A DNA stretch of 34,694 nucleotides, from NCBI RefSeq assembly GCF_001647275.1, contig NZ_LRMM01000059.1, positions 1 to 34,694 of the forward strand, given 5' to 3'. Shown here one piece after another: positions 6,377 to 15,034 of the stretch. The position numbers and the translations under genes are program-made. The stretch comes from Rufibacter ruber. GTDB taxonomy: Bacteria; Bacteroidota; Bacteroidia; Cytophagales; Hymenobacteraceae. Positions within the stretch are counted from its first letter, which is position 1. Each line of letters begins with the position of its first letter. The notes beneath the pieces were generated by a model, which ran no database searches, was not told where the DNA came from, and saw only the letters and a program-made list of their open reading frames with translations.

Positions 6377-9300
6377 AAAAAAGCACTGATACCTGCATTC
6401 TGCCGGTGTGAATGGTTCTGACGCCTTGGGGTTTGCGGCCGTCATAGTCCAGGGTGATGTTGAGGCCGTTGGTGAGGCGCTGCTGTACGGCCAGGTTCCA
6501 GGTGAGGTTGTTGCCGGGCTGGAAACCGTTGAGCATCTCAAACGCCACCGGTGAGTTAATCTGGCCGGTATAGTTAATTTTGATGTATTTCACCACGCCG
6601 GCCACTGTACGCTTGCCTACCTGGCTGAGCCGCACCTCACTGCCGAACTCATGAAACCGGGCCTCCTCCTGCGCCCCCTGCTCGTTTTCCTTGTCCATCC
6701 ACTGGTAGGTGCCGGTGAACCGGATCTTTGTGTTGGGTTGGTAAGACAGCTCAGGCGTGGCCTCCCAGGACCTGATCAGGAAATTTTTGGTGGTCAGGTA
6801 ATTAGAGGAGCTCTCCCGCTTAAAGCGGGTCACGTTGAGTCGGCTGGAAAAAACCTCCGTCAGGTTAACCCTGAACAGCATTTGCTGGCTGCTGTTGAGG
6901 CGTACATCTGTGCCGTTGGTGAGCAGGATTTTCTGCAGGCTCTGCTGCACCGTCCACTCCACCCCGTATTTGGGGTTGCTCCGGTTAAAGTATAATGTAT
7001 TGCGGTAAGAGCGGGTCAGCGAGAGCAGCGATGTATCAGCAAAATTGAGGCTGAACGGGTTGAAGCGGCTGCGCAGGTCATCATCTGTGGTGCGTTTGTC
7101 TATGGCCACAAAAGAGAGGGCAGAGAATTTGGAGGCCATGCGCTTTACCCAGCTTTCTGCGCGCTGCCACTGCCGGGGCAAACTGCTGTTGAGCCGGTAG
7201 GTGAAATTGTTGGTGTAGGCCAGCACATACTCATCTGTGGGAATGAACAACCGCACATAATTTCGCCGGTACGGCGGATCTGTGGGTTGGGCCTCAAAGA
7301 ACTCATTCAGGTCCTGCTGCCCATCCTGGTTCAGGTCTTCAAAATAATGAGTTCCCTGCCCCGGCACCGTTTCCACAAACTGGTATTCGCGCTTCAGCTC
7401 CCTACCGGTGCCAATGGCGTAGCTTAACTCTGAGCGCAGGTTACGGTCAAAGAAGTCTCCCACCCAGTCAATTTTAGAAAGCACGCTGGTTTCTGGCAGG
7501 CTGTCACGGGCCTGCACATTTCTGAAGGTGAGCAGCGCGTTGATCTGGTGGTTGTTCCTGACAATGGTACTGGCGCTGAAGTTGTAGGTGTTGGCCATCT
7601 GCTTGTTGCCCAGCTCCCCGTTCTCTGGCCGCCAATCTACCCGGCGACTGTATTCGGCCCTGAATTTTACCTTTGCCGTATCTGCGCTCTGCAGAAAAAA
7701 CAGGTGGTCATCAAAATAGTTGGCAGAGGCAACCAGCTGTTCATTCAGTTTAGACGTGACCCGGTTTTTATCAAAGCGGTACACGTAGCCGGGGGTGAAA
7801 AAGCGGGTAGGGTACTGCACGCCTATCTCTCCGCGCACCCATTCAGCCTTGGTATCAACCAGCTCATTGTTCATGAGAAACAGGTTGGTTCTGAGTTCCA
7901 GCCTTTTCACGGTCTGCCCTAGTTCCAACAGATGCTGGGTGCCATCTACCTCACTGGGCCGGTAGCGGCGGTTGAGCTTGTAGTTCAGATAATTTCTGGC
8001 ATCCCGCACGCCCCCCACTGAGAAAGAGAGAATATGGTCTTCAATTCTGGACTGCCGGGCTGAGGTGGTGTTGGTGGGGCTGTTCCAGTCACGGTCAAAC
8101 TCAATGTCACGGTAGCGGTCTATGGGCGCGAAGTTAGGATCTGTGTATTCATACGCCAGCGCACTCTGCAGTTTGTACGGCCCCAGAAATTTTATAGTGC
8201 GGTCACCTACCTGATAGCCCACTCTGAGGGCTTTGCCCTGGTCATCTTCAGAATCCTGTTTTGAGAAGCGGTTCAGATCATTCCTGGAACCCGCTACTTC
8301 CAGAAAAACTTCTGCTTTGGGGTCTACAGACCAGATCCCGCCCAGGGTCATCATCTGCTTCTGAATGGGCGTGGGCAGAATACGCACCGGATCATACCGC
8401 CCCTGCGGCACCCCGTTCACCGGCTCCACCCATTGGTACACGCGTCCGTTCACGGTAGTGTTCAGCAGGTTGTAATTGCCCTGCCCAGCCCCTACCTCAG
8501 TAAAACTAACGGCATACAGAGTTACCGTTGAATCTGTGGTGTACTCATAGATGTTGAAACTGCCACTAGCCGTCTGCACCTCTTTTAGCTGGTAGAGCAC
8601 CTGGTTACGGCTGTATTTCACCTGCTCTGCCCCAGAGGAGACCGCCTGCTGCAGGTCATCTCCAATTTGAGTGAGCAGCCGCTTCTGGTCATTGTTCAGG
8701 TTCAGCAGCAGCGGGCTGTTCTGGTTGTCTGCCTCATTGTAGAAGTTACCGTACACCTTGAACCTGCCCATGTTCTGGTAATGGTTGGCGTGCAGCACGG
8801 TGCGGGTGTAATTCTGGTCTGAATATTCAAAATCAACCCTGATGCGGGAGTTGCGCGTGATGATCCACTTTGGGGTAAAGGTAATCTCAGCCTGGTTGTA
8901 GTCAATTACATAGTCATAGTCAAAGCCGCGCGTGAGCAGTTTCCCGTCCAGGTAAACCCGTTCTGAGTTGGCCAGGACAATGATAAACCGTTCCCCGTTG
9001 GGCCCGCGCAGACGGTACGGCCCCTGCACACTTTCAAGCGGCGTGATGATCTCTGAGGCGAATTTCCCCTTGGCCACTGACGCCGCCACCGCCGTAGAGC
9101 TCTCCCAACCCTTCTTGCCCCTGTTCACCTCCAGGGCCCCTCCCTGTACGTTTTTGTAAAACCTTAGGAAATGGGACACCGGCCGGTTCTTCAGGACCAC
9201 ATCACCGCCGGTCAACGTCCAGAGCCGGTGCTGCAGCGTGATGAAAACCCGGTCAAACTCCTGTAGCTGCTGGGTATTGCCTTCGGGCTGAAAGGGAATG

Positions 9301-9935
9301 TTCTGGTCAGTGATAGAGGCGGTGATGTCAATCTCCTCAGTCAGTTTGCCTTCCAGCTGCAGGTTCAGGGCAGAATTCACAAATACGTTCTGCGTGTTCC
9401 CCACTGATACGCCGCGGGAGATACTACCCGTTTTGTTCAGACCCGGTGTTTTGAACAGCTCCTCCCGGGCCGCCTGCGGCTCAAACACATTCTGCCGCTC
9501 AAACTCTGCTGAATCCAGCAGTCTGACGTCCCGTTTAAATTTTACCGCCGCCAGGTTCACCGGCAGCACCCGGTAGCAAACCAACACAGAGTCTGTTTTT
9601 GACCTGTTTTCAGGAAAACGGGCCAAAAACGCCCCTTCTCCCCGGGCAATAAGCGAATCTGGGAAAAGCCTGGGGGTGACGGCAGGCGGGGGCAGATGCA
9701 TGAACTGGAACAGGCCGGAGGTCGGGTCATAGAGAAAGGACATAGGCCGGAGCACCTGCCGGTTGTCAAAGATTTGCACGCTTTCTTCAGCAATAGTCAA
9801 GGAGTCCAGCTGAAAGGCCCCCTCCTGCAGCAGTACCCACTTGCACCGCTGGTTAGAAAGTGTCTGCCCTTGCGTGGAGGAAGCTACTGCCAGGCTTAGC
9901 AGCAGCAACAGCACAATGCCCCACCCGTACCTCAT
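6375..9935 (-). CDS. Large predicted outer-membrane beta-barrel protein (unnamed family)
   Basis: This is a 1186-residue protein with a clear Sec signal (WGIVLLLLLSLAVASSTQGQ, residues 5-24). A poorly conserved N-terminal domain precedes a striking conserved block at about 170-270 (SRGVSVGNTQNVFVNSALN, ASITDQNIPFQPEGNTQQLQ, TGGDVVLKN). I associate that block with large Bacteroidota outer-membrane proteins, including part of SprA; this is recollection, not a search. From about residue 270 the sequence alternates polar and aromatic residues in beta-strand fashion to the very end. It finishes ...MQVSVLF with a terminal phenylalanine, as outer-membrane barrels do. A DLNQDGQQDLNEF stretch (about residue 870) resembles a calcium-binding loop. 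The ATG overlaps the kinase stop (ATGA), so the two are coupled. Residues 102-115 are encoded by a palindromic repeat. Function unknown. Confidence 0.8.
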   Translation of the reverse strand: MRYGWGIVLLLLLSLAVASSTQGQTLSNQRCKWVLLQEGAFQLDSLTIAEESVQIFDNRQVLRPMSFLYDPTSGLFQFMHLPPPAVTPRLFPDSLIARGEGAFLARFPENRSKTDSVLVCYRVLPVNLAAVKFKRDVRLLDSAEFERQNVFEPQAAREELFKTPGLNKTGSISRGVSVGNTQNVFVNSALNLQLEGKLTEEIDITASITDQNIPFQPEGNTQQLQEFDRVFITLQHRLWTLTGGDVVLKNRPVSHFLRFYKNVQGGALEVNRGKKGWESSTAVAASVAKGKFASEIITPLESVQGPYRLRGPNGERFIIVLANSERVYLDGKLLTRGFDYDYVIDYNQAEITFTPKWIITRNSRIRVDFEYSDQNYTRTVLHANHYQNMGRFKVYGNFYNEADNQNSPLLLNLNNDQKRLLTQIGDDLQQAVSSGAEQVKYSRNQVLYQLKEVQTASGSFNIYEYTTDSTVTLYAVSFTEVGAGQGNYNLLNTTVNGRVYQWVEPVNGVPQGRYDPVRILPTPIQKQMMTLGGIWSVDPKAEVFLEVAGSRNDLNRFSKQDSEDDQGKALRVGYQVGDRTIKFLGPYKLQSALAYEYTDPNFAPIDRYRDIEFDRDWNSPTNTTSARQSRIEDHILSFSVGGVRDARNYLNYKLNRRYRPSEVDGTQHLLELGQTVKRLELRTNLFLMNNELVDTKAEWVRGEIGVQYPTRFFTPGYVYRFDKNRVTSKLNEQLVASANYFDDHLFFLQSADTAKVKFRAEYSRRVDWRPENGELGNKQMANTYNFSASTIVRNNHQINALLTFRNVQARDSLPETSVLSKIDWVGDFFDRNLRSELSYAIGTGRELKREYQFVETVPGQGTHYFEDLNQDGQQDLNEFFEAQPTDPPYRRNYVRLFIPTDEYVLAYTNNFTYRLNSSLPRQWQRAESWVKRMASKFSALSFVAIDKRTTDDDLRSRFNPFSLNFADTSLLSLTRSYRNTLYFNRSNPKYGVEWTVQQSLQKILLTNGTDVRLNSSQQMLFRVNLTEVFSSRLNVTRFKRESSSNYLTTKNFLIRSWEATPELSYQPNTKIRFTGTYQWMDKENEQGAQEEARFHEFGSEVRLSQVGKRTVAGVVKYIKINYTGQINSPVAFEMLNGFQPGNNLTWNLAVQQRLTNGLNITLDYDGRKPQGVRTIHTGRMQVSVLF
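9593..9631. repeat. Dispersed palindrome, copy 5, inside the outer-membrane gene
   Basis: CTGTTTTTGACCTGTTTTC at 9593-9611 faces GAAAACGGGCCAAAAAC at 9614-9630. It is read in frame on the minus strand as AFLARFPENRSKTD (residues 102-115). The core has GACC where intergenic copies have GGCC. The same change occurs in the other coding copy at 12671. Confidence 0.8.
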
Positions 9936-12900
9936 GGCTGCACCACCGGCAGTTTCAGGAAGAATGTGGTCCCCACATTCTCCTCGGTCTCAAACCAGAT
10001 AGAACCGCCAATGGCTTCTACCCCTTTCTTCACCACTGCCAGCCCTATGCCTGAACCGGAGTACTTGGTACTGAAATTAGGGACAAAAATTTTAGGCTGC
10101 ACCTCCGGTGGAATACCAGAGCCGTTGTCCTGTACCGCCACCAGCACCCAGTGCGGCTCTGAGGGCTGCACCCGCACCTGAATTTCTGGCCTGCGGGAAG
10201 AAGGTACCGCCTGCAACGCGTTCAACAGTAAATTGTTGAAGATCCTGATGAGCTGGTTTTCATCTGCTTTTACCAGAATAGTTGCAGGCGGCATCTCCAG
10301 CTGCACCCGGTGCTGCTGGGGGTTTAGGTGCAGGTCTGCGGCCCTCTTTACCAGGTCATTCAGTTCCAGCACCTCCAGTTTGAGGTCTGGCATAGAGGTA
10401 AAGTTGGAGAATGAGGTGGCAATATCGCCCAGAACATCAATCTGGGTGATCATGGTCTTGGAAATCTTCTCCACCAGCTCCTCCATGTTGCTGCGGCCCT
10501 CCTGCATGGCCTTTCTCAGGTACTGCAATGAAAGCTTCATGGGCGTGAGCGGGTTCTTTATCTCATGGGCCACCTGCCGGGCCATCTCTTTCCAGGCGGC
10601 CTCTTTCTCCCGAAGCGCCAGTTCCTGCTTGCTTTCTTCCAGCTTCTGTAGCATCTGGTTGTACTCCCGCACCAGCAACCCAATCTCATCTGATGACTCA
10701 TACACCAGTTTCTCATTCTGGCCGGTGAGGGTGGTGCGCTTCAGGCGGTCAGTGAGTAGTTTCAGGGGCACCGTCAGGGCGCGGGTGGCGGCATAACTGA
10801 CCAGCACAAACACCAGGAACAAGACAGTGAAAATGTTCAGGATGGTGGTAATGAGCTGGATGAGCTTCGCATTGAGCTCTTTCTCTGCGTCAAAAAATGG
10901 TATTCCCAGATACCCCTGGGGGCTTTCAGTGGGGCTGTTGCGCAAGGGCACATAGATGGCGCTGTAAGGCAGGCTGCCGGCTTTCTCTTGCAGCAGCACC
11001 CGGTTGAGTCCCTGCTCTTTCAAGACACTGATGGCTTGCGGGTTGAGGCGGGTGGAGATTACCCCGGCCTCAAACAGAGCAGGCTGGCTGGAGATTCTCA
11101 ACTGCCCCTGGGCGTCATAAAAATTCAATTCAGACTGCGCCAGGGCAGCCAACCGGCTAACCCTTCGGCTCAAAGAATCTGGCCTGCTTTTGAACAGCGT
11201 ATGCCCCCAGTTGCTGGTTTGGATGTTCTGCCGCACAAACTCCCCCTGCTCCAGGTAGCTGCGCACCATGTCTTGCCGGTAAGAATCTGTCACCAGACTC
11301 CCAATGGTCAAACTTACTATCACCAAGGGCACCAGAATGCCCAGGTTCAGGAACAGCTGAATTTTTGTTCCGAAGGTAGAGGCAATCACCTGCACCAGCC
11401 GCCCACGGTACAAGATCACCACGGCCAGCAAGGCAAAGAGCACCAGGGTGTGGACCAGAAACTGAAAGGAGAAATTTGAAAGCCAGGACCGGAAACCATA
11501 GGCCGGGGTGCTCACCACGGCCACCGTCCCGTTTCCAGAAACAGCCCCCAGGTGGTGGTAATCTGCCAACGTAAGCCCCTGGCTAAAGAGCAGCGGCACC
11601 TGAAACAGCTGGGGAGAGAAGTACCGGCTGTATTCAAAGTAGCCTTCGGTCTTGAGCCAACGACCGTTTCGCCAGAGCCCATAACTGCTCCCCGGGATAG
11701 AATTAGGCTGTGAACTCTTACGTTCTACCAGCAACTCAGGCAAGACACTGTTGGGAGCGGCTAATTTAGGGGTAACCTCCAGCACCAGGGTCATCCATTG
11801 CACCGGGTTCACCGCCATCCTGATTTCCTGCAGGTAGGTGAATTTGCCTGGCTCCGTCTCAGATTTAATCAGCAACTGCCCTTTCTGATTTGTGTTTTTT
11901 GCTTTTGGGGCCCAGTAGCGGGCGTAAGAATGCCAGTTGGTCAGGGTATCTGTAAAGGAAAGCGCCTGACCGTTGATATCAAACAGCCGAAGTGTAATGG
12001 CGTAATTCTCCTCCAGATTCTGCAGATACTGCCTCCTTATCTTCTGGTCCAGGAAATTCAGGTTGATCCAGGGGGCCCGCAACACGTGCCGGATCATGGG
12101 GTCTTTCCCAATCTCCTCAGCGGCCTGCGCTAAAAAATACTCTGCCTCATCATCCCGGTCTTTCAAGAGCTGACTCACTACCCGCTGCTTGTCCTGCCGG
12201 TGCTGTTGGGCGTGCAGGTCATACAACGCGGCTGCGCCCAGACTGGCCCCCAGAATGTTCAACAGAAATACACTGGAATAAACACCGGCACGCTTGCCTA
12301 ATTCTCTGTGTAACTGCTCCCAGCCCACCAAGGCGGCACTGGCCAGTAAAACCACCCAATTGCCACTGGGGGTATCCCGCCAAAAAGCCCATACCAAGGC
12401 CATGGCCAATACGGTTACCCATGAAAAGGCAAAAGCGCGCTTGCCGCCAGGACTGAACGGCAGCCAGTTCAACAACAGGCGCAGCATCCAGCTTAAAGCT
12501 AAGGTATGCATCACCATGACCAGAAAGATCACGGTTTTTTCTAAGCTGAAGGAGACACTTTTTGAAATATCTAAGGTAGGCTGGGTATTGATCCCAATGC
12601 TGCTATAGGTTTCATACCAGCTAATGATGACCAGGGTGATCAGAGTGCCCAGGCCAATACTTGCCCAAATCTGTTTTTGACCTGTTTTTTGAAAATCAGG
12701 CTGAAAACGGATGGCCCGGCAAAACCAATACACCTGCATGGCAATGGCCAACAGGCAGAGCTCGTTTAACAGCAGATCACCTAAAGACGGGGACCACCAG
12801 CCGGCGGCATATACCCGGGGGCTGAAGAGGTTCATCTCCAGCACGCTGTTGGGGAAATTAAACAGGAGCATTGTTCCCCGGAGGGCAATTACCCCAATGA

Positions 12901-13666
12901 TAGAACTCCACAGGGACCACATGAGATGCCTTTCCTGCTTCCATCTTCTTCGCAGGGTCAGCAGGAAGAGCAGGGCCATCAGCAAGGCCAGCGCATACAA
13001 GGCAAAGGTCCACTTACTGGCGTGCAGCCAATCTGCCGGGTCCATGACAATGATGGAGAACAGGTAATTCCCTTGTGCATCTACCACTGGCACGGCATTT
13101 TTAGACCGCTCAGCCTGCAGAGAGGCGGCATGGTCTTCAAAGATTACCGGGTTTAGCCCGTTGTGGAGAAAGGTATTGCTAATCCCGTACTTAATTTCCA
13201 GGGGAATTACTGCCACCAGGGTATAGGTGTCAGAAGGACGGTAAGTCACGGTGAGAAAACGCCCGAAACGGTTTGCATGCATTTCCACCTCGCGCCGCAG
13301 GTTTCTGAGATCAAGCTCTGGCCGCAGGGTATGGTCAGACCAGAAGACAAGTTTGTTTTTCTGGAAGATAAAAACCGGCAAACTGGCTTTCACCAGGTTT
13401 TTGGAAAAAAAACCAGTCTCTACCGGCAGGGCACTGGCTAATTGGGTGAGCTCCTGCCTGGCCTGTTCCACGTGGTTCTGCACCCGTTCCCGCACCTCTC
13501 TGGCCATTTCCCGCTCAGGTGCCTCTAACAGCTCCCGCTGCACACTTACCTGCAGAAGAAGACCCACCGCGCCAAACAGCACCGCAGCAAACAAGAAGAA
13601 AAAAGGAATATTACGAGTAAACTTCAAGGCCGCCTTTTTTTCCGAATTTAGCCATATTACGGGCAA
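9932..13666 (-). CDS. Large NtrY-like multi-pass sensor histidine kinase
   Basis: This is a 1244-residue inner-membrane kinase. Order: TM 20-40; extracytoplasmic region to about 215; a block of about eight TM helices (219-482); second extracytoplasmic region (about 485-735); two TM helices (about 735-790); third extracytoplasmic region (about 790-930); TM; HAMP (TVPLKLLTDRLKR to DEIGLLVREYNQM); HisKA with phospho-acceptor H1034 in AHEIKNPLTPMKLS; HATPase with N box NNLLLNALQAV, G1 DNGSGIPP and G2 SGSGIGLAVVKKG. The HAMP-to-ATPase half is NtrY-like. No receiver domain or response-regulator gene is in the window. The frame opens at a TTG (13666); another TTG at 13627 begins MKFTRNIPFF just before TM1 and may be the real start. 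No ATG fits. Residues 320-332 come from a palindromic repeat. It is coupled by ATGA to the outer-membrane gene. Confidence 0.9.
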   Translation of the reverse strand: MPVIWLNSEKKAALKFTRNIPFFFLFAAVLFGAVGLLLQVSVQRELLEAPEREMAREVRERVQNHVEQARQELTQLASALPVETGFFSKNLVKASLPVFIFQKNKLVFWSDHTLRPELDLRNLRREVEMHANRFGRFLTVTYRPSDTYTLVAVIPLEIKYGISNTFLHNGLNPVIFEDHAASLQAERSKNAVPVVDAQGNYLFSIIVMDPADWLHASKWTFALYALALLMALLFLLTLRRRWKQERHLMWSLWSSIIGVIALRGTMLLFNFPNSVLEMNLFSPRVYAAGWWSPSLGDLLLNELCLLAIAMQVYWFCRAIRFQPDFQKTGQKQIWASIGLGTLITLVIISWYETYSSIGINTQPTLDISKSVSFSLEKTVIFLVMVMHTLALSWMLRLLLNWLPFSPGGKRAFAFSWVTVLAMALVWAFWRDTPSGNWVVLLASAALVGWEQLHRELGKRAGVYSSVFLLNILGASLGAAALYDLHAQQHRQDKQRVVSQLLKDRDDEAEYFLAQAAEEIGKDPMIRHVLRAPWINLNFLDQKIRRQYLQNLEENYAITLRLFDINGQALSFTDTLTNWHSYARYWAPKAKNTNQKGQLLIKSETEPGKFTYLQEIRMAVNPVQWMTLVLEVTPKLAAPNSVLPELLVERKSSQPNSIPGSSYGLWRNGRWLKTEGYFEYSRYFSPQLFQVPLLFSQGLTLADYHHLGAVSGNGTVAVVSTPAYGFRSWLSNFSFQFLVHTLVLFALLAVVILYRGRLVQVIASTFGTKIQLFLNLGILVPLVIVSLTIGSLVTDSYRQDMVRSYLEQGEFVRQNIQTSNWGHTLFKSRPDSLSRRVSRLAALAQSELNFYDAQGQLRISSQPALFEAGVISTRLNPQAISVLKEQGLNRVLLQEKAGSLPYSAIYVPLRNSPTESPQGYLGIPFFDAEKELNAKLIQLITTILNIFTVLFLVFVLVSYAATRALTVPLKLLTDRLKRTTLTGQNEKLVYESSDEIGLLVREYNQMLQKLEESKQELALREKEAAWKEMARQVAHEIKNPLTPMKLSLQYLRKAMQEGRSNMEELVEKISKTMITQIDVLGDIATSFSNFTSMPDLKLEVLELNDLVKRAADLHLNPQQHRVQLEMPPATILVKADENQLIRIFNNLLLNALQAVPSSRRPEIQVRVQPSEPHWVLVAVQDNGSGIPPEVQPKIFVPNFSTKYSGSGIGLAVVKKGVEAIGGSIWFETEENVGTTFFLKLPVVQP
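12671..12709. repeat. Dispersed palindrome, copy 6, inside the histidine kinase gene
   Basis: CTGTTTTTGACCTGTTTT faces AAAATCAGGCTGAAAACGG, with a slightly decayed right arm. It is read in frame on the minus strand as RFQPDFQKTGQKQI (residues 320-333). This is the loop between two TM helices (about 297-317 and 333-350). The frame differs from that used by copy 5. Confidence 0.75.
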
Positions 13667-13711
13667 AATGCTCAGAAGTCACCCGCAAAACAGAATTAAG
13701 CTGCAGCAGCT

Positions 13712-13753
13712 TTCTGTTTTTGGCCTGTTTTTAAGAAAACAGGCCAAAAACGC
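13712..13753. repeat. Dispersed palindrome, copy 7 (GGCC type)
   Basis: CTGTTTTTGGCCTGTTTT at 13714-13731 pairs with AAAACAGGCCAAAAAC at 13736-13751 around TAAG. It is the only strong hairpin between the end of the respiratory gene run (13810) and the histidine kinase start (13666). It may therefore act as a terminator or processing site, though no separate T-run follows. Confidence 0.85.
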
Positions 13754-13809
13754 AAATCAGGAAAAGCTCTGCGCAAGCCCTGGTGTGACCGTTACATTTA
13801 AACGAAGGC

Positions 13810-14193
13810 TTATCGTTTATATTTGGGGTCAAAGGAGACGCTCCCGAATAAATAAAGCATTAACACGCGGGCATACCGGAAAAGCACAGGCGTTAGCAAA
13901 ATCACGGTACCGGCTACAGCCGTCAAATAAACCCAGGTAGGCGGGTCATTGGCCAGAAAATAAAGGCTCACTCCTACTATCAGCACAATCAGCACAGAAA
14001 GGCCATAGCTCATATACATGGCTCCCCAATAAAAGCCCAGTTCAATCTCATACCTGAAGCCACAAAACGGGCATTTTTCAGGCATCTGGTCAAACTTTTT
14101 AAGGTTCAGGGCAGAATGCGTAAACATTTCACCTTGGTGACATCTGGGGCAACGCATTGCCAAGCCGGCCTTCACATGCTCCCCGGCACCCAT
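13810..14193 (-). CDS. DUF983 family membrane protein with zinc ribbon
   Basis: This is a 127-residue protein. C15/C18 (CPRCHQG) and C41/C44 (CPFCGF) form a four-cysteine zinc-ribbon-like motif, followed by two TM helices (SVLIVLIVGVSLYFLA and VAGTVILLTPVLF). DUF983 proteins commonly sit beside cytochrome oxidase genes; a role in oxidase assembly is inferred from that, not shown. I chose the ATG at 14193, which overlaps the stop of the upstream gene by one base (TAATG). The frame is open 42 bases further up without a better start. It is the last gene of the respiratory run. Confidence 0.85.
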   Translation of the reverse strand: MGAGEHVKAGLAMRCPRCHQGEMFTHSALNLKKFDQMPEKCPFCGFRYEIELGFYWGAMYMSYGLSVLIVLIVGVSLYFLANDPPTWVYLTAVAGTVILLTPVLFRYARVLMLYLFGSVSFDPKYKR

Positions 14194-14438
14194 TATTTCT
14201 TTTTGCTGTAACGGTACCAAAAGAAGCCTACGCACCCAATCAACACGTACGGCACAGCCATTAAATACAGGATCCCTTTGTTCAGCCCGTTCGCAATTGT
14301 GTCTGTGGGACCGCCGCTAGATGACTCAACTGAGGCCCGGCACATTGCGCACTGCGCCTCTGCCGGGGTTACACTTAGCAACAGGGCCATCACCACCACT
14401 ACGCCTGTTAAATAATAGATATAGTTTCTGTTCATCAT
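14193..14438 (-). CDS. Small secreted or membrane CxxC protein of the oxidase cluster
   Basis: This is an 81-residue protein. An N-terminal signal or TM segment (YLTGVVVVMALLLSVTPAEA) is followed at once by QCAMCRA (C30, C33), a short serine/glycine-rich stretch, and a second TM helix (LYLMAVPYVLIGCVGFFWY) ending in YSKKK. The CxxC would face the periplasm, where it could bind copper or exchange disulfides. I know of no assigned function. Its position, between SCO/DUF420 and DUF983 in a cox operon, points to oxidase maturation; this is inference. ATG codons are at 14438 and 14435; either could be used. It lies 47 bases after DUF420 and is coupled to DUF983. Confidence 0.8.
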   Translation of the reverse strand: MMNRNYIYYLTGVVVVMALLLSVTPAEAQCAMCRASVESSSGGPTDTIANGLNKGILYLMAVPYVLIGCVGFFWYRYSKKK

Positions 14439-14485
14439 CGCTTCCCTTTAATCTTTCTCAATAACACGAGCGGCCATCAGAAGTT

Positions 14486-15034
14486 TCACACATAATAAGG
14501 TGAAATCATCAAATATACCAGCACACCGGTTACAGCCACATATAACCATAACGGAAAGGTCCAGCGGGAAACCTTCCTATGCCTGGCGTTCTGTTCAGAT
14601 AACGCAAAATACACTGACAGTAGTACCAATGGCACAATGACGGCAGCCAGAACAATATGGGTAATCAGAATGAAATAGTAAATGCCTTTGATAAGCCCTT
14701 CTCCGCCGTAAGGCGTAGGAGCAGCCTGATAGTGATAGGTTACATAAGAGATTAAAAAGAAAGCAGAAAGCACAAAAGCTGTGGTCATAGCAAACCGGTG
14801 ATACCTTCTGTTCCCTTTCTTAATATACCGGTACCCCACTACCAGTGAAATAGCCGTTAAAGAATTGAGGACCGCATGCAGTTTAGGAAGGAAGGACACA
14901 TCCAGATCTCCTAACTTGCCTGTCTGTGGCATAAAAAGCAAAAATGCCACCAGCAACGGCACCACTACTGAAAGAATGGCAATCAGGATCAAGTACCGGG
15001 AATCGTTTGGGTGTTGAATGGTTTTATTTTCCAT
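14486..15034 (-). CDS. DUF420 (CtaM-like) membrane protein
   Basis: This is a 182-residue integral membrane protein with five predicted TM helices. Conserved histidines sit in LPKLHAVLNSLTA and ITHIVLAAVIVPLV, and YVTYHYQ lies mid-protein. DUF420 includes CtaM of Staphylococcus and YozB of Bacillus, which are needed for active aa3-type oxidase. A role in heme A insertion or oxidase assembly follows by family. The ATG at 15034 overlaps the end of the SCO gene by 11 bases, so the two are coupled. Family assignment is confident; the molecular function is inferred. Confidence 0.85.
   Translation of the reverse strand: MENKTIQHPNDSRYLILIAILSVVVPLLVAFLLFMPQTGKLGDLDVSFLPKLHAVLNSLTAISLVVGYRYIKKGNRRYHRFAMTTAFVLSAFFLISYVTYHYQAAPTPYGGEGLIKGIYYFILITHIVLAAVIVPLVLLSVYFALSEQNARHRKVSRWTFPLWLYVAVTGVLVYLMISPYYV

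Noticed and set aside
11170-11210. Possible further palindrome copy in the kinase gene (CTGGCCTGCTTTTGAACAG)
   Set aside because: Only a short stretch resembles one arm; the second arm is missing and the resemblance may be chance.
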